Shown here: one piece after another, positions 45,129-54,889 of the stretch
Position numbering within the stretch: the stretch's first letter is position 1
Layout: every line of letters starts with the position of its first letter
Origin: Chryseobacterium shigense
GTDB lineage: Bacteria > Bacteroidota > Bacteroidia > Flavobacteriales > Weeksellaceae
DNA: 64,000 bases
Reading direction: 5' to 3'
Assembly: GCF_900156575.1 (NCBI RefSeq)
Contig: NZ_FTNY01000002.1
Coordinates: 496,001-560,000 of the forward strand
Position numbers and translations under genes: made by a program
Notes under the pieces: generated by a model
The model's input: only the letters and a program-made list of their open reading frames with translations
Told to the model about the DNA's origin: nothing
Database searches by the model: none

Positions 45129-45136
45129 AAAGATCT

Positions 45137-45154
45137 TGCGATCCGGACGGGACT
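45137..45154 (-). other. Putative att site: tRNA 3' end without tRNA body
   Basis: On the minus strand the sequence AGTCCCGTCCGGATCGCA reads as the end of a tRNA T-loop, the T-stem 3' strand (CCCGT) and the acceptor 3' strand (CCGGATC). No D-arm, anticodon arm or 5' acceptor strand lies upstream on that strand. This fits the target of a tyrosine integrase that inserts at a tRNA 3' end. The intact tRNA should be at the other end of the element, beyond the window. Confidence 0.55.
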
Positions 45155-45210
45155 TGTTATTTTTTCAAAAAAGCCCTATCCATAAGCTTTATATTGTTCT
45201 CTTGTTTAAG

Positions 45211-45229
45211 AGGTCACCGAATAGGTCAC
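45211..45229. repeat. Two AGGTCAC direct repeats near the att site
   Basis: AGGTCAC at 45211-45217 and 45223-45229, 12 bases apart, flanked by GTTTAA and TTAAAC. Direct repeats at this distance from an att core are often arm sites for an integrase. Confidence 0.5.
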
Positions 45230-45267
45230 TTTTTTAAACAGTCTAGAGATCGTCGTTTTTACTGCTG

Positions 45268-45298
45268 CAAATATATGCCTTTTTTTAGTTTTTGCAAA
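45268..45298 (-). promoter_or_regulatory. Consensus promoter pointing out of the element
   Basis: On the minus strand TTTG (45295-45298), 19 bases, TATATTTG (45268-45275): a perfect -33/-7 pair. Transcription would start near 45262, cross the att core and stop at the terminator at 45128 in the integrated state. No gene lies between. Confidence 0.65.
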
Positions 45299-45408
45299 TA
45301 AATTTAGGATTTTTCGTTTCAATCAATCATATATCTCAGATTATCAAATAAAAAAATATTCTTAAAATATATAAGAAAGAAGTAATCACCTTAAAATACA
45401 AAAAGTAA

Positions 45409-46098
45409 TTATTTATTTTTAAGGTAGTTCTTCTTTATCTTCAAGAGTTCCTTTTTTTGTTCATCTATTAAATTTTCTAATTCATCAAACATAAATTTTA
45501 TTCTCTTTGAATTATCATCTGACATCTCAAAATCATTTAAATCAATTACTCCTTTACTAAAGTCATTATTATTCATAACGTCAATAAGCTCAAGAAAGTT
45601 TATCTCATCTCTACTTAGAAAACTTTTATTTTCCTTTAGCCATTCTTTATCTTTACTTAAAATATCCTTGTGTAAATTCATTTGAACAACTTTGCTGAAG
45701 ATTTGCTCAGAATTATTTTTAACTAAATCAACTAGTGAGGCCCATTCGTTATTACGAGGTAATGAATTGTATTCAAGCCAACGTGGTAATATGCTTACTT
45801 CTTTTTGTTCTTTTAAAACCTCTAATATTTCTATAATAGGTTTTAAATTATCTAAAGGTTTTGTAATTGGTAGATTCTCTTTTTGGGACCAAACTTTTAG
45901 TATAATATCACAACATTCCTGTTGCAATATCGTTTTTTCTTCTTCAGATTTAATGTTATCAATATTTCCCATTAACTCAGCAAGATAATGAGACATCCAT
46001 CTTGCTAATGTATTTGTGGAATATTCCAAGTCAAGTTCTCTTACTAATTTTTCACCCAATTTTATAATCTCTTCCTCTGAGTGTTTTAACTGTGCCAT
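45409..46098 (-). CDS. Unknown partner gene of the STAND protein
   Basis: A 229-residue soluble, helical protein with no signal or known domain. It starts MAQLKHSEEEIIKLGEKL and ends in a Lys-rich coil (EQKKELLKIKKN). It overlaps the end of the giant STAND gene by 47 bases, which suggests coupled translation and a joint role. It could be a regulator, adaptor or substrate-binding part of the system. AT-rich like its neighbour. Confidence 0.6.
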   Translation of the reverse strand: MAQLKHSEEEIIKLGEKLVRELDLEYSTNTLARWMSHYLAELMGNIDNIKSEEEKTILQQECCDIILKVWSQKENLPITKPLDNLKPIIEILEVLKEQKEVSILPRWLEYNSLPRNNEWASLVDLVKNNSEQIFSKVVQMNLHKDILSKDKEWLKENKSFLSRDEINFLELIDVMNNNDFSKGVIDLNDFEMSDDNSKRIKFMFDELENLIDEQKKELLKIKKNYLKNK

Positions 46099-49000
46099 CT
46101 GATTTAATTAAATAAAGTTTAACTTGATTTGTATTATCACTATTTCTTTCTCTGTAGTTTCTTTCCTCTAGTTGTCTATCGACTATACACCGAATTATTA
46201 AAGATTTCTGTTCAAGTTTTAGGAAATTCAAAATAAATTCACTTTTGACTTTAAAAAAACAACCAGAAGTCTCTGTATCCGTATTATATTTTCTATAATT
46301 GTCATCCGTTATTTCATTCCAATTTTCATATATACTTACTTCATTATCTTCAAAGTATCCCTTTGTATAAGTGTTATCGTATTTTATATTAAAATAAGAA
46401 TTTACAATATCCCCAAACACAAAATATCCTTTAGAGCTATCAGAAAACAATGAATCATTAGTATCAAGGCCATCATATTCACTTCGACTTTCCCTCAACC
46501 ATCCCTTAAATGTAAAATCTACTTCATCTATCTCAGAGTCGTCATTATCACTATCTTTTTCAAGAGGAAGGTAATAATCATAGCTATCCTTAGTTGTATG
46601 CAAGGCCCGCAATAGAGCTTCTGAACCTCTATTTGAAACTAAACACGAAGTAAAAGTTATTGTTTCTTGATTTTCTCCTGTATATTTTTTGATAGCTCCA
46701 TACACATTTAGAAATTCGTTCTTATTTTCTTTTGAAAAACCGACATTTTCATCAAAATATTCTTCCGGAATTGAATCTCTCCAAAGTAAGTCAAAACTTT
46801 CTACATTATTTTTCCAGTAATCTAACTTTAATGGAATAGCAGTTCTTATATCTGATAACCAAAAGTTGTCGAAAGCGTTTGCTTCCGAATTTAACCAACC
46901 TTCCCAGCTATCCCAATAATCAGAATAATCTGTTTTCAAAAATGGTTCGTGCTCTAAAAAGAAATTTGCTGCACAATACATTGCATGGTATTCAAAATAA
47001 GTGGATAAATCTTCTATTTCCGGATTACTCCCGTGATCATTTCTTGTTAAATACCAATCTCTATCATAAAGTTGACTTCGAAGATAATCATCATCATTAG
47101 GCTTACCCACAAAACCCCATTTTTCAGAAATAAATTGATCTGCAATGTCGGCAACATCATATTCCGATAAATTAAAAATATCTCCAATTCTGCTATACCA
47201 ATATGGTAAAGTATCGATAGAGTCAAAGCGGAACTTCCATTTTTGTTCAGATTTAATTGAATATCTTCGTTGTTGCCTACTGTATTGTTTTTCTTCTACA
47301 TAACCTAATTTACTTTTGTTAATACCTTCAATACTTTGCAATTCAATATCCGTAAATATAGACTGATCGAATTTGTAAAGATTTAAACAAGATTTCTTGA
47401 TATAATGTTTGATTAAAACGTGAGGTAAGTCTTCACATATTAGCTCTTTATAGAAAGTATCTTTAAAAGGAATTAGTATTTCAGGATTTTCAATTGAGAT
47501 TCTGTCTATTGCAATCCACAAATATAATTTAGCAGACATCCAATAATAGATATAATCCTTATTCTGAAAAGGAAAACAGTCCTTTTCATTTTGTTTGTCT
47601 AATAATACTTTAAGTATTTCTACATTATTAAGACTTGCTAATCTCCTAATAGAATGGATTGCCCTCCAACGCAGTTTCTTATCTGGATGTCCGAGAATGA
47701 ATCTTAACAAATTTGCAACGTTTACATCAGAGGTTTCAGGAGCGGTTAAATCTTCAGCCCAAACACCATCAGCAACGTCAGGTTTAATTTTAGAGTTCCA
47801 TCTTTCTAAAACCCACGATAATAGTTGTTCGTTTTCATCCGGGTTCAGCTTACTTTTAATCAATTCAAAGGAACTGTAAATTGACTCGTCAGTTAATAAA
47901 TCTACTTTCTGAGGTAAAATTCCTACAAGAGCATCTGCTAATTGAATATTATCAATATTAAACAAACTGGCAAACTCTCTAAGTGACCAAATATTTAAAG
48001 TATTTCCATAATCAAAGTGCTGAAGTTTGGTAGATATTACATTATTGAAATTATCCTTCTTCCAAATTTTCACTCCTGGATAGTAGTCCCATTGAGTAAA
48101 GGCTTTTTTTAAAGTTATCTCAAAAGAATGGAAATCTATTAAGCTTGCATCAACCTCCACTAGCACTGATAAAAATAAAGTGTATTCATTTGGAGAGCAT
48201 TTATTTACAATGTCTGTTAAAAAATTTTCAATAGTCCATCGATGATTATAAGTCTCATTATTATTTAAAACAATTTGATCAATAGCTTTCTCTATTTCTT
48301 TTGTTAAGGTATAATCTAATTTGTTCAAATCAATATTATGAGCAAATTCTTCCTTTTTGAAGCCATTATTTGTATATGTTTTAGTTTTCTTGTCTTCAAG
48401 TGTATCTAAAAATTCTATATAGTTTTTAATTTCATTTACAATATTGCTATCAATAAATCTCCCAGATTTAATTTCATCATAAATTTTTCTGGTAAAATGT
48501 TTGTCTTTATTTAGTCTTAAATGTTTATATTCTGAATCTATATAATTGCTTTTTAGTTCAGAATTGCCTGTTTGGTCAAACTTCTGAATCAATAACTTAT
48601 AAAGACTTTCCAATTCTTTAAAATTATAATTTGTTTTTAAAAGGATCATTGAACCTGCCACAATATGGTTAATATATCCTTTCTCAACAGCTATTTTAAT
48701 TAAAGAGGTAATCTCTTCACCAATTCTAACAACATTTCTATGATGCCATCTGCAAATTGTAGCAAACATTGAAGGCATATCTATGTTGGCAAGTCCCAAG
48801 AGTCCTTCTCTATATGGAAAGTGTTTTTTGTCGTAAGAACCCAATTTTATATCACAATATTCAACAAAACGTGCATATTGATAAGCCAATTGAGGGTTAG
48901 GTTTAGTAATTCCTATTTCCGATAAATAATAAATACATAATATTTGAGCAAAAGCTTCATAATCTATCTCTGAAGTAGCTTTTATAGCCTCATCAAAAAA

Positions 49001-52000
49001 ATATTGACTGAAAGCGTTATCAATCTTACTGCTAAAAAGTAAACACTTAATATAGTTATCCGTAGCTTCTTTCGCTGATAAATCAGAATCCTTAATTAAT
49101 TCATCTGACTCAGCTAAAATTTTAAATGAGTTTTTGATTAAGTCTTCAATTAAGATTGTCTTGCTTAAAACTTCAAATCTAAGTTTTAACTTATCTGTTT
49201 GATTATCTAAAGATTTTATGATAAAATCAATCCGTTCAGCTTTCTCTTTAAAAAATAGAGCAATCTCTGCCAGCTTTCCTGATAGAAATGTTAATCTATC
49301 ATTTATCTGATAACCGTACTGATATTTTAATTCATAATCGTTTCCAATATTACCGCATATTGTCTCAAATTTCGATAGACATTCAGATTGAGTGATTCGT
49401 TCAGTCAATAAATCAGAACGTAATTGGTATATTCTAACTGCATATTTATAGAAACTTACAAACTCTTTTTTATCACTTTCTATTGATTTTCTTTTTTCAT
49501 AATCTTTAATTTTATCAACATTTCTAAACTTATCAGGGAAAAAAGATTCTATATTAGCTTCTGAATTGTTTAGGGATAGAATTAAAGTTTCCTTAGCTAA
49601 AGTTATATCCATTGCTATTTCTTCATCCTTATCAGAATAATTAAAAAAATGAGGAATTTCTTCCAAAGGTTTAATGATAATAAAACCTAGAATATCCAGT
49701 ATTATCTTTGGATTTGTTTTATGATGAGCTAAAATTCCACAAAATTGAACGAGAAGTTGTTGAAATCTTTTATTAAATTTTAAAGTTTTTTTTGTTAGGA
49801 TATTTAATAAGTAATTGGCAATAAGATTTAAGTCGAAATTGATCGGGTGGTTATATTGAAATAACTTACAAATAATAAATATTTTAACATCCGTCCTAAA
49901 ATTTTGATGTTGCGACCACTCACCAATATTTTCTTTTGTAGAAAAACTAATCAGGTTTTCTACTAAATAATTGCCTGCTGAAAGTCTGATTTCTTTTGGC
50001 TTCCATCTATTTATTGCTCTAATTGCTTTATGCAAACCAGATATTCTTAGTACAGTTTCTACTTCATAGGCAATATCGAGACTGCTAATAGGATAATCAT
50101 TTAAATCTTCATCTTTTTTATTTCGTCTCCAATTTAACCACTCCCCGGCTGTTTTTAAATGTTTTAATGCAATCTCTTTGGTTTCAGATTTACGTGAATA
50201 TATTCCTGCCAATTTTAAATGAAACGCTCCCGCCCACGGTTTTTCGTCTGAATTTAATTTGAGTCTGGATAAAGATACCTCGTCTCCAAATCTAGAGACC
50301 AAATCAGGATAGGTTATAAGTAAGTTAGATAATGCCTTATCTGTTTTTAATTCTTCAGCGACAATAAACAATAACTTGAAATACGTTAAATTATCCTGAA
50401 TGTCATGACTTATTTTTAAAGCTAATTTTGCTCTATTAATGTAAACTTCTTTATTTCTTATCGGGTCTTTTGGGAACAATAATAATTTTCTATTCAGAAC
50501 AATATCCACAAGTTCTTGTTTATATTCAGCATTAAATAGAAGGCTTCCTAGATTAGTTGCAGCATATTCATCAGTTTCAGATTTAGTTATAAATATTTTA
50601 GTAATTTCTTGAAGTTCTTCCAAGGTAGTACGATACGTCTCTCCAATGTAATTTTCAAAATCCTCATCTCTGAAGCTAAATAAATCGTCTTCTAAAATCA
50701 ACCCATTCCAAATATCAGAAGATAAATCTTTTAGAAAATCTATCTCAACCTTCATTATTTCGGATAAATAAGCAATGGGTACAGGTCTTGGCAATGATAT
50801 CAGCAATTTAAAAAACTGTTCTACTAAAGGTTTTTTATCTTTTCCAACTCTACTGATGGCGTGTTCAATCTTATCTAAAATCAAATCTCCTACAACTTTA
50901 CCATTTGGTTTCAAATAGTTTATGATTTCACTTATTCCCTGAATTTTAAGATTTAAGGAATAAAACTGTACCCTTGGAATTCCTTTGGAATATTTATGAA
51001 ACTCTGCAATCTCTTGGCTGGTAATACGTGGAAAAACTTTTTTTGTAAATAATGTTGTTTCTTCAAAACTAAAGGGTTTTAATTCAACATCCGTATACTT
51101 ATTAGGTAGATTGAGAGATTCTTTTCTATAACTTCTCGATGTTACAATAATATGACAACCATTTGGAATTTCAATATTTACGAGATCTTCAATAAAACTT
51201 TTTTCTCCATTATTTTTTGCTGCTGTAACACTATTATCTGCGGCATCGATAATAAATACTAAAAAAGCACTTGGATTTCTATTTCTTAAAATATCAACAC
51301 CATCTCGGATTCTTTTTATAAGTTCTTTTAAAAATATGTCATCCGATTCATTTTGTAAAAGTAAAAATTCTGTTCCTATTTTTTTTGCTAATTCGTTTGC
51401 TAACTGAAGTATCGCGTTTCTGTGAAGATGTCTCTTATCTTCAGGATTTTGATATTTTCCTGCTCCATAACAATCAAATAAAATACATTCAGAATATTCA
51501 GGTAAACTATCTTTTATTTGATGTGTAATCGTAGACTTTCCTATTCCTGCTCCTCCGTGGATGCAGATTGGAAAATAAGAAGTATTGTTTTCTATTATTG
51601 ATATGATATCACCTAATTGTTCTCTATGAATTACATTGGAATTATTTTCAAAATTTTGCGTAACTGGAAACAAGTTTTCAATACTACTAAATCCAAAATT
51701 AGCGACTACATCGATGAAGGTTAGTGTTCTTTCTTCACGTTTTTCAGGCATCATTTTACTCCAGATCATTTGGAATAAAGAATTGAATTGGTTTTGAGAT
51801 TTTATACTTGCACTAGCTATAGAATTAATGAGTTCAAATTTCAGTAATTGCCTTGAATTTGTTCCACAATCTTCAAAATCTAATAATCTTATAAAATCCG
51901 TAAATTCATTTAAGTTAAGTCCTGACGCTTTTTTTAATTTAGAAAAAGGTTCTTTTGATATATCAGGGAACTCATTCAAAACAGCATTAAAACTTATTGA

Positions 52001-52504
52001 TCTTTTATTGTTTACTAAATAATCTTGGATTTGAGCAATTTGCTTTAAATGGGAAGCATTGATATTTCTATTGCTTATTAATTTGATTTTTATTTTCTTA
52101 ATTATCTTCTCCCTTCCAAATTGATCTATAAATGTTTTGAAAATGGTTGCTAGTCTATGAATAATTGACCCATCATAGGAATTTGATTTTTTCCCCTCAT
52201 AAAGTTTAGAAAAAGTAAAATTTTCTCCCACTCTTCTTGTACTATATTTTAATTGAGAGATAGTAATTGAATCAGCACTTTCAAAATCACTTCCTCCAAA
52301 ATACTCTGTTAAGTCAATCCCTAAGAATTTCTCTCCAGATGGATCTATTGTTTTAGATAAATTTTTCTCAAATCCTTCAATTGTAATAGCCTTTAAACTT
52401 TGGTTATTAAAATTTAATAATTCCAGAGATTTCTTGATGGTCCATAATATATGAAAGTCATCTCCTGCACTTGATAAATCAGCATCCGAAATTGTTTTAG
52501 CCAT
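46052..52504 (-). CDS. Giant nuclease-STAND NTPase, candidate anti-phage protein
   Basis: A 2150-residue cytoplasmic protein. The N-terminus has the layout of a Cap4-like/DUF4297 PD-(D/E)xK nuclease: GDDFHILWTIKKS (about 14-26), E43, D64 in GIDLTEYF, and Q84-x-K86 in ISQLKYS. A STAND/NACHT-type NTPase follows, with Walker A GGAGIGKST (317-325), Walker B FLVFIIDAAD (414-423) and IIVTSR (452-457). The remaining 1500 residues are helical and repeat-like, as in the sensor arms of Avs-type proteins, which bind a phage protein and trigger the effector. No named Avs type can be assigned by eye. It is very AT-rich. Confidence 0.8.
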   Translation of the reverse strand: MAKTISDADLSSAGDDFHILWTIKKSLELLNFNNQSLKAITIEGFEKNLSKTIDPSGEKFLGIDLTEYFGGSDFESADSITISQLKYSTRRVGENFTFSKLYEGKKSNSYDGSIIHRLATIFKTFIDQFGREKIIKKIKIKLISNRNINASHLKQIAQIQDYLVNNKRSISFNAVLNEFPDISKEPFSKLKKASGLNLNEFTDFIRLLDFEDCGTNSRQLLKFELINSIASASIKSQNQFNSLFQMIWSKMMPEKREERTLTFIDVVANFGFSSIENLFPVTQNFENNSNVIHREQLGDIISIIENNTSYFPICIHGGAGIGKSTITHQIKDSLPEYSECILFDCYGAGKYQNPEDKRHLHRNAILQLANELAKKIGTEFLLLQNESDDIFLKELIKRIRDGVDILRNRNPSAFLVFIIDAADNSVTAAKNNGEKSFIEDLVNIEIPNGCHIIVTSRSYRKESLNLPNKYTDVELKPFSFEETTLFTKKVFPRITSQEIAEFHKYSKGIPRVQFYSLNLKIQGISEIINYLKPNGKVVGDLILDKIEHAISRVGKDKKPLVEQFFKLLISLPRPVPIAYLSEIMKVEIDFLKDLSSDIWNGLILEDDLFSFRDEDFENYIGETYRTTLEELQEITKIFITKSETDEYAATNLGSLLFNAEYKQELVDIVLNRKLLLFPKDPIRNKEVYINRAKLALKISHDIQDNLTYFKLLFIVAEELKTDKALSNLLITYPDLVSRFGDEVSLSRLKLNSDEKPWAGAFHLKLAGIYSRKSETKEIALKHLKTAGEWLNWRRNKKDEDLNDYPISSLDIAYEVETVLRISGLHKAIRAINRWKPKEIRLSAGNYLVENLISFSTKENIGEWSQHQNFRTDVKIFIICKLFQYNHPINFDLNLIANYLLNILTKKTLKFNKRFQQLLVQFCGILAHHKTNPKIILDILGFIIIKPLEEIPHFFNYSDKDEEIAMDITLAKETLILSLNNSEANIESFFPDKFRNVDKIKDYEKRKSIESDKKEFVSFYKYAVRIYQLRSDLLTERITQSECLSKFETICGNIGNDYELKYQYGYQINDRLTFLSGKLAEIALFFKEKAERIDFIIKSLDNQTDKLKLRFEVLSKTILIEDLIKNSFKILAESDELIKDSDLSAKEATDNYIKCLLFSSKIDNAFSQYFFDEAIKATSEIDYEAFAQILCIYYLSEIGITKPNPQLAYQYARFVEYCDIKLGSYDKKHFPYREGLLGLANIDMPSMFATICRWHHRNVVRIGEEITSLIKIAVEKGYINHIVAGSMILLKTNYNFKELESLYKLLIQKFDQTGNSELKSNYIDSEYKHLRLNKDKHFTRKIYDEIKSGRFIDSNIVNEIKNYIEFLDTLEDKKTKTYTNNGFKKEEFAHNIDLNKLDYTLTKEIEKAIDQIVLNNNETYNHRWTIENFLTDIVNKCSPNEYTLFLSVLVEVDASLIDFHSFEITLKKAFTQWDYYPGVKIWKKDNFNNVISTKLQHFDYGNTLNIWSLREFASLFNIDNIQLADALVGILPQKVDLLTDESIYSSFELIKSKLNPDENEQLLSWVLERWNSKIKPDVADGVWAEDLTAPETSDVNVANLLRFILGHPDKKLRWRAIHSIRRLASLNNVEILKVLLDKQNEKDCFPFQNKDYIYYWMSAKLYLWIAIDRISIENPEILIPFKDTFYKELICEDLPHVLIKHYIKKSCLNLYKFDQSIFTDIELQSIEGINKSKLGYVEEKQYSRQQRRYSIKSEQKWKFRFDSIDTLPYWYSRIGDIFNLSEYDVADIADQFISEKWGFVGKPNDDDYLRSQLYDRDWYLTRNDHGSNPEIEDLSTYFEYHAMYCAANFFLEHEPFLKTDYSDYWDSWEGWLNSEANAFDNFWLSDIRTAIPLKLDYWKNNVESFDLLWRDSIPEEYFDENVGFSKENKNEFLNVYGAIKKYTGENQETITFTSCLVSNRGSEALLRALHTTKDSYDYYLPLEKDSDNDDSEIDEVDFTFKGWLRESRSEYDGLDTNDSLFSDSSKGYFVFGDIVNSYFNIKYDNTYTKGYFEDNEVSIYENWNEITDDNYRKYNTDTETSGCFFKVKSEFILNFLKLEQKSLIIRCIVDRQLEERNYRERNSDNTNQVKLYLIKSDGTVKTLRGRDYKIG

Positions 52505-52926
52505 TGAAAAAGTTTTAATGTAAATGCTAAATTAGGATATTTAGTGCATTTTAATGCCTATTATACATCTGAATATACCGACTTATATCTTTCTGTAATT
52601 TTTTGCACTCTTATTTTACTATACAAGTAAAGCAATTACATATTGTACTATAATGCCACATTAAATAATTTTCCTTTCACCCATTTGCATTTTGGCAATG
52701 GAACGATGACAGTTGGGATAACTCTTTGTCAATGAAGGAACGAGGATGCGAATTTGCTATTTGCTGTTGCTAAAAAAATAATGTAAAAAATACAACAGTT
52801 GTAAATCCTTAGCAATATTATAGAAGACAGGTGAAGAGTTAGACTTTTGTAGTTAGCGTTTTGCTAGAACGTTATTTTTTCTTGAACTGGTTAAGTGTGG
52901 GATGGGAATATCAGCTTACTTCTACG
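52505..52926. other. Gene-free spacer between two defence cassettes
   Basis: A 422-base gap between the STAND and ABC-three-component units. Near the STAND start there is an imperfect dyad (ATGCTAAAT with ATTTAGTGCAT, 52524-52549). The stretch 52680-52920 is less AT-rich than the genes on both sides and has no credible gene. Confidence 0.6.
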
Positions 52927-54654
52927 TTACTTCATTTCATTGTACTTTAATCCCAGAAATCTATTCTCTTTTGTGAATGATGCCCTTTTTACATTATTAA
53001 CATTAAATAAAAGTTTACCATTTTGAGAAGCTAATTCTATCAAGTCACTATTCAATGTAACTATATATTGAAATTCATTAGGACTATTTTCATTGTAGCC
53101 ATAAAGAAAGTTTAAACTTTTTTCAATAGAATCATCGTCCTCGAAAATATTGTCGTGAATTAAAAAACCGGGATGATATTGTTTGGTGTATTCGTTTAGC
53201 ATCAATGAAATATCATAGATAAAAACTTTCATTCTTTCAGTAGAATGACTTCCATCATCATCTGTTCTCATAACAAATTCTACAACGCTTTTATTTTTTG
53301 TTGTCTTGATATCGAAATGAGCTTCCCTGTTGCCCATTATCTTTTCGTGAATCTCTAAAATTGTTTCTCTAAAACTCTTGATTATTTTAGATTTTTGGTA
53401 TAATTCTTCATCAAAATCAGAAATTAGAACTGTCTTTTCTGCTTCCAATAGTTTTTTATCTCTTTCGGCAGTATCGTATCTTTCAATCAATGAACGAAGA
53501 TTACTTAACTCACTGTTTTTATCATTAAATATTTTGATTGAAGTTTTCAAATCCCTTAAAACTTCGCCTTTATCTATAAGACTAATTTTTTGAGAATAAT
53601 CATTGTCTAATTTCCTAACTACTTCATTGAGTTGAGTGAGTTCTTTTTTTAGAGCAGTTAATCGGTCATTTACAATAGAACTTCTGAACCCATCTATTTT
53701 GTTTTTAAACTCCTTTAGGTCATCCAAAGATTTTTCAACTAAATCTCCCAACCCTTGTTTAAACTGATTAAATATTATAGAAATTTCATTTTCATTAATA
53801 TTTTCGGGCTTTGGCAAAGAATCAATTTGTTTAATCTCGTATTTGATGGCTTGCTGACGTGTTCTAAGTTCTGCTAATTTACTTTCTAATTTTACTAAAT
53901 CTTCCTGGAGTAATTCAAAAGACTCATTGTTCTTTAATCCTTCAATAGATTTATTGACTTTTAAAACTTCACTTTCCAACTCATTTAAATGAGCTTTAGC
54001 ATCTTGAATCTTTAATTCATCATTTTGAGTTACCAATTTTTTTATCTCAGTAAAATAGACCTTTCTTTTTTGTAGCTCATCATTCAACGTTTTAATCTCC
54101 GAATATTTTTCGAGGCCTAAACTCAGATAAAAAAGATGAGGACCAAAGTCTGAAGGTATTCTTTTTTTTGTATCGTGAGACTGGATTAGGTCTTTAAACT
54201 CTGACCTTTCGTCTCTGATAATTGGTTGCAATAAATTTCTAAAACTTAATCGTTTTAAATTAGCTGGAAATAATTCAAAGTATAAAGAGCCTAGATAATC
54301 TGAAGCATCATCTAATCTATCAAAAATCTTTTCTTCTCCGTTGACGAAAATTGTAATTTCTTCTTGGTTTTTTATTGAACGAGAGATAGTGATTTTCTTA
54401 TCATTGAAGTCAAGGTCTAATTTAATTTGACTTTCAGTTATATCAGAATATTTCTTGGGAATCAAATTTAATCTACTATCTGATATTGTTTTGAGCAGAC
54501 AAAAATTTATAAACTCTATACAGATAGACTTACCTACACCAATTTTTTTATTGGTGCTTTCTGCCTCTTCTCCCATAATTATATTTATCCCATATTCAAA
54601 AGAAATGGGCTCAAATATCTGGGGTTCGCTGTATAGTCTGTTAATCTTAATCAT
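52927..54654 (-). CDS. ABC-three-component system ATPase (DUF2326)
   Basis: A 575-residue SMC/Rad50-like ATPase. It has a Walker A-like loop (GVGKSICIEF, near residue 40), a long coiled coil in the middle (about 185-420), and a C-terminal block with FLIHDNIFEDDDSI, the DUF2326 signature and Walker B region. Such ATPases are the core of ABC-three-component (ABC-3C) systems, predicted conflict/defence systems. It overlaps the small middle component by 4 bases. Confidence 0.9.
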   Translation of the reverse strand: MIKINRLYSEPQIFEPISFEYGINIIMGEEAESTNKKIGVGKSICIEFINFCLLKTISDSRLNLIPKKYSDITESQIKLDLDFNDKKITISRSIKNQEEITIFVNGEEKIFDRLDDASDYLGSLYFELFPANLKRLSFRNLLQPIIRDERSEFKDLIQSHDTKKRIPSDFGPHLFYLSLGLEKYSEIKTLNDELQKRKVYFTEIKKLVTQNDELKIQDAKAHLNELESEVLKVNKSIEGLKNNESFELLQEDLVKLESKLAELRTRQQAIKYEIKQIDSLPKPENINENEISIIFNQFKQGLGDLVEKSLDDLKEFKNKIDGFRSSIVNDRLTALKKELTQLNEVVRKLDNDYSQKISLIDKGEVLRDLKTSIKIFNDKNSELSNLRSLIERYDTAERDKKLLEAEKTVLISDFDEELYQKSKIIKSFRETILEIHEKIMGNREAHFDIKTTKNKSVVEFVMRTDDDGSHSTERMKVFIYDISLMLNEYTKQYHPGFLIHDNIFEDDDSIEKSLNFLYGYNENSPNEFQYIVTLNSDLIELASQNGKLLFNVNNVKRASFTKENRFLGLKYNEMK

Positions 54655-54887
54655 TTCTGCTTTCTGACATAAATAAACGGTTCTTTAAAATCAATTATTC
54701 CGGATGAATATAAAAATGCAAGTCCAAAAAACATATGTCTGTATCGTGTGATGTTGTATTTTTTAAGGTCTTTAGAAAGCTCAAAAATAGAAATTTTGTC
54801 GACCTTTTGACGTTGAATATTTTTCAAAATCAAAGAAGCAACATATACAGATGATGTTTTTATATTTTCGTCTTTAGATACTAACAT
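54651..54887 (-). CDS. ABC-three-component system middle component
   Basis: A 78-residue protein between the SMEK-domain and ATPase genes, overlapping the ATPase start by 4 bases and starting 2 bases after the SMEK stop. It is helical with a winged-helix look (ISIFELSKDLKKYNITRYRH). Its position and length fit the small middle component of ABC-3C systems (MC6-like). Confidence 0.8.
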   Translation of the reverse strand: MLVSKDENIKTSSVYVASLILKNIQRQKVDKISIFELSKDLKKYNITRYRHMFFGLAFLYSSGIIDFKEPFIYVRKQK

Positions 54888-54889
54888 TT

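Larger units (their letters stand above)
44900..45408. other. Chromosome-to-element junction region
   Basis: This 509-base gene-free region holds, from left to right: a minus-strand terminator (45091-45128), a tRNA 3'-end-like att site (45137-45154), two AGGTCAC direct repeats (45211-45229) and a consensus minus-strand promoter (45268-45298). The part left of 45131 reads as chromosome, the rest as element. Confidence 0.7.

Noticed and set aside
45137..45154. A complete tRNA gene at the element border
   Set aside because: Only the 3' end is present; there is no D-arm, anticodon arm or matching 5' acceptor strand.
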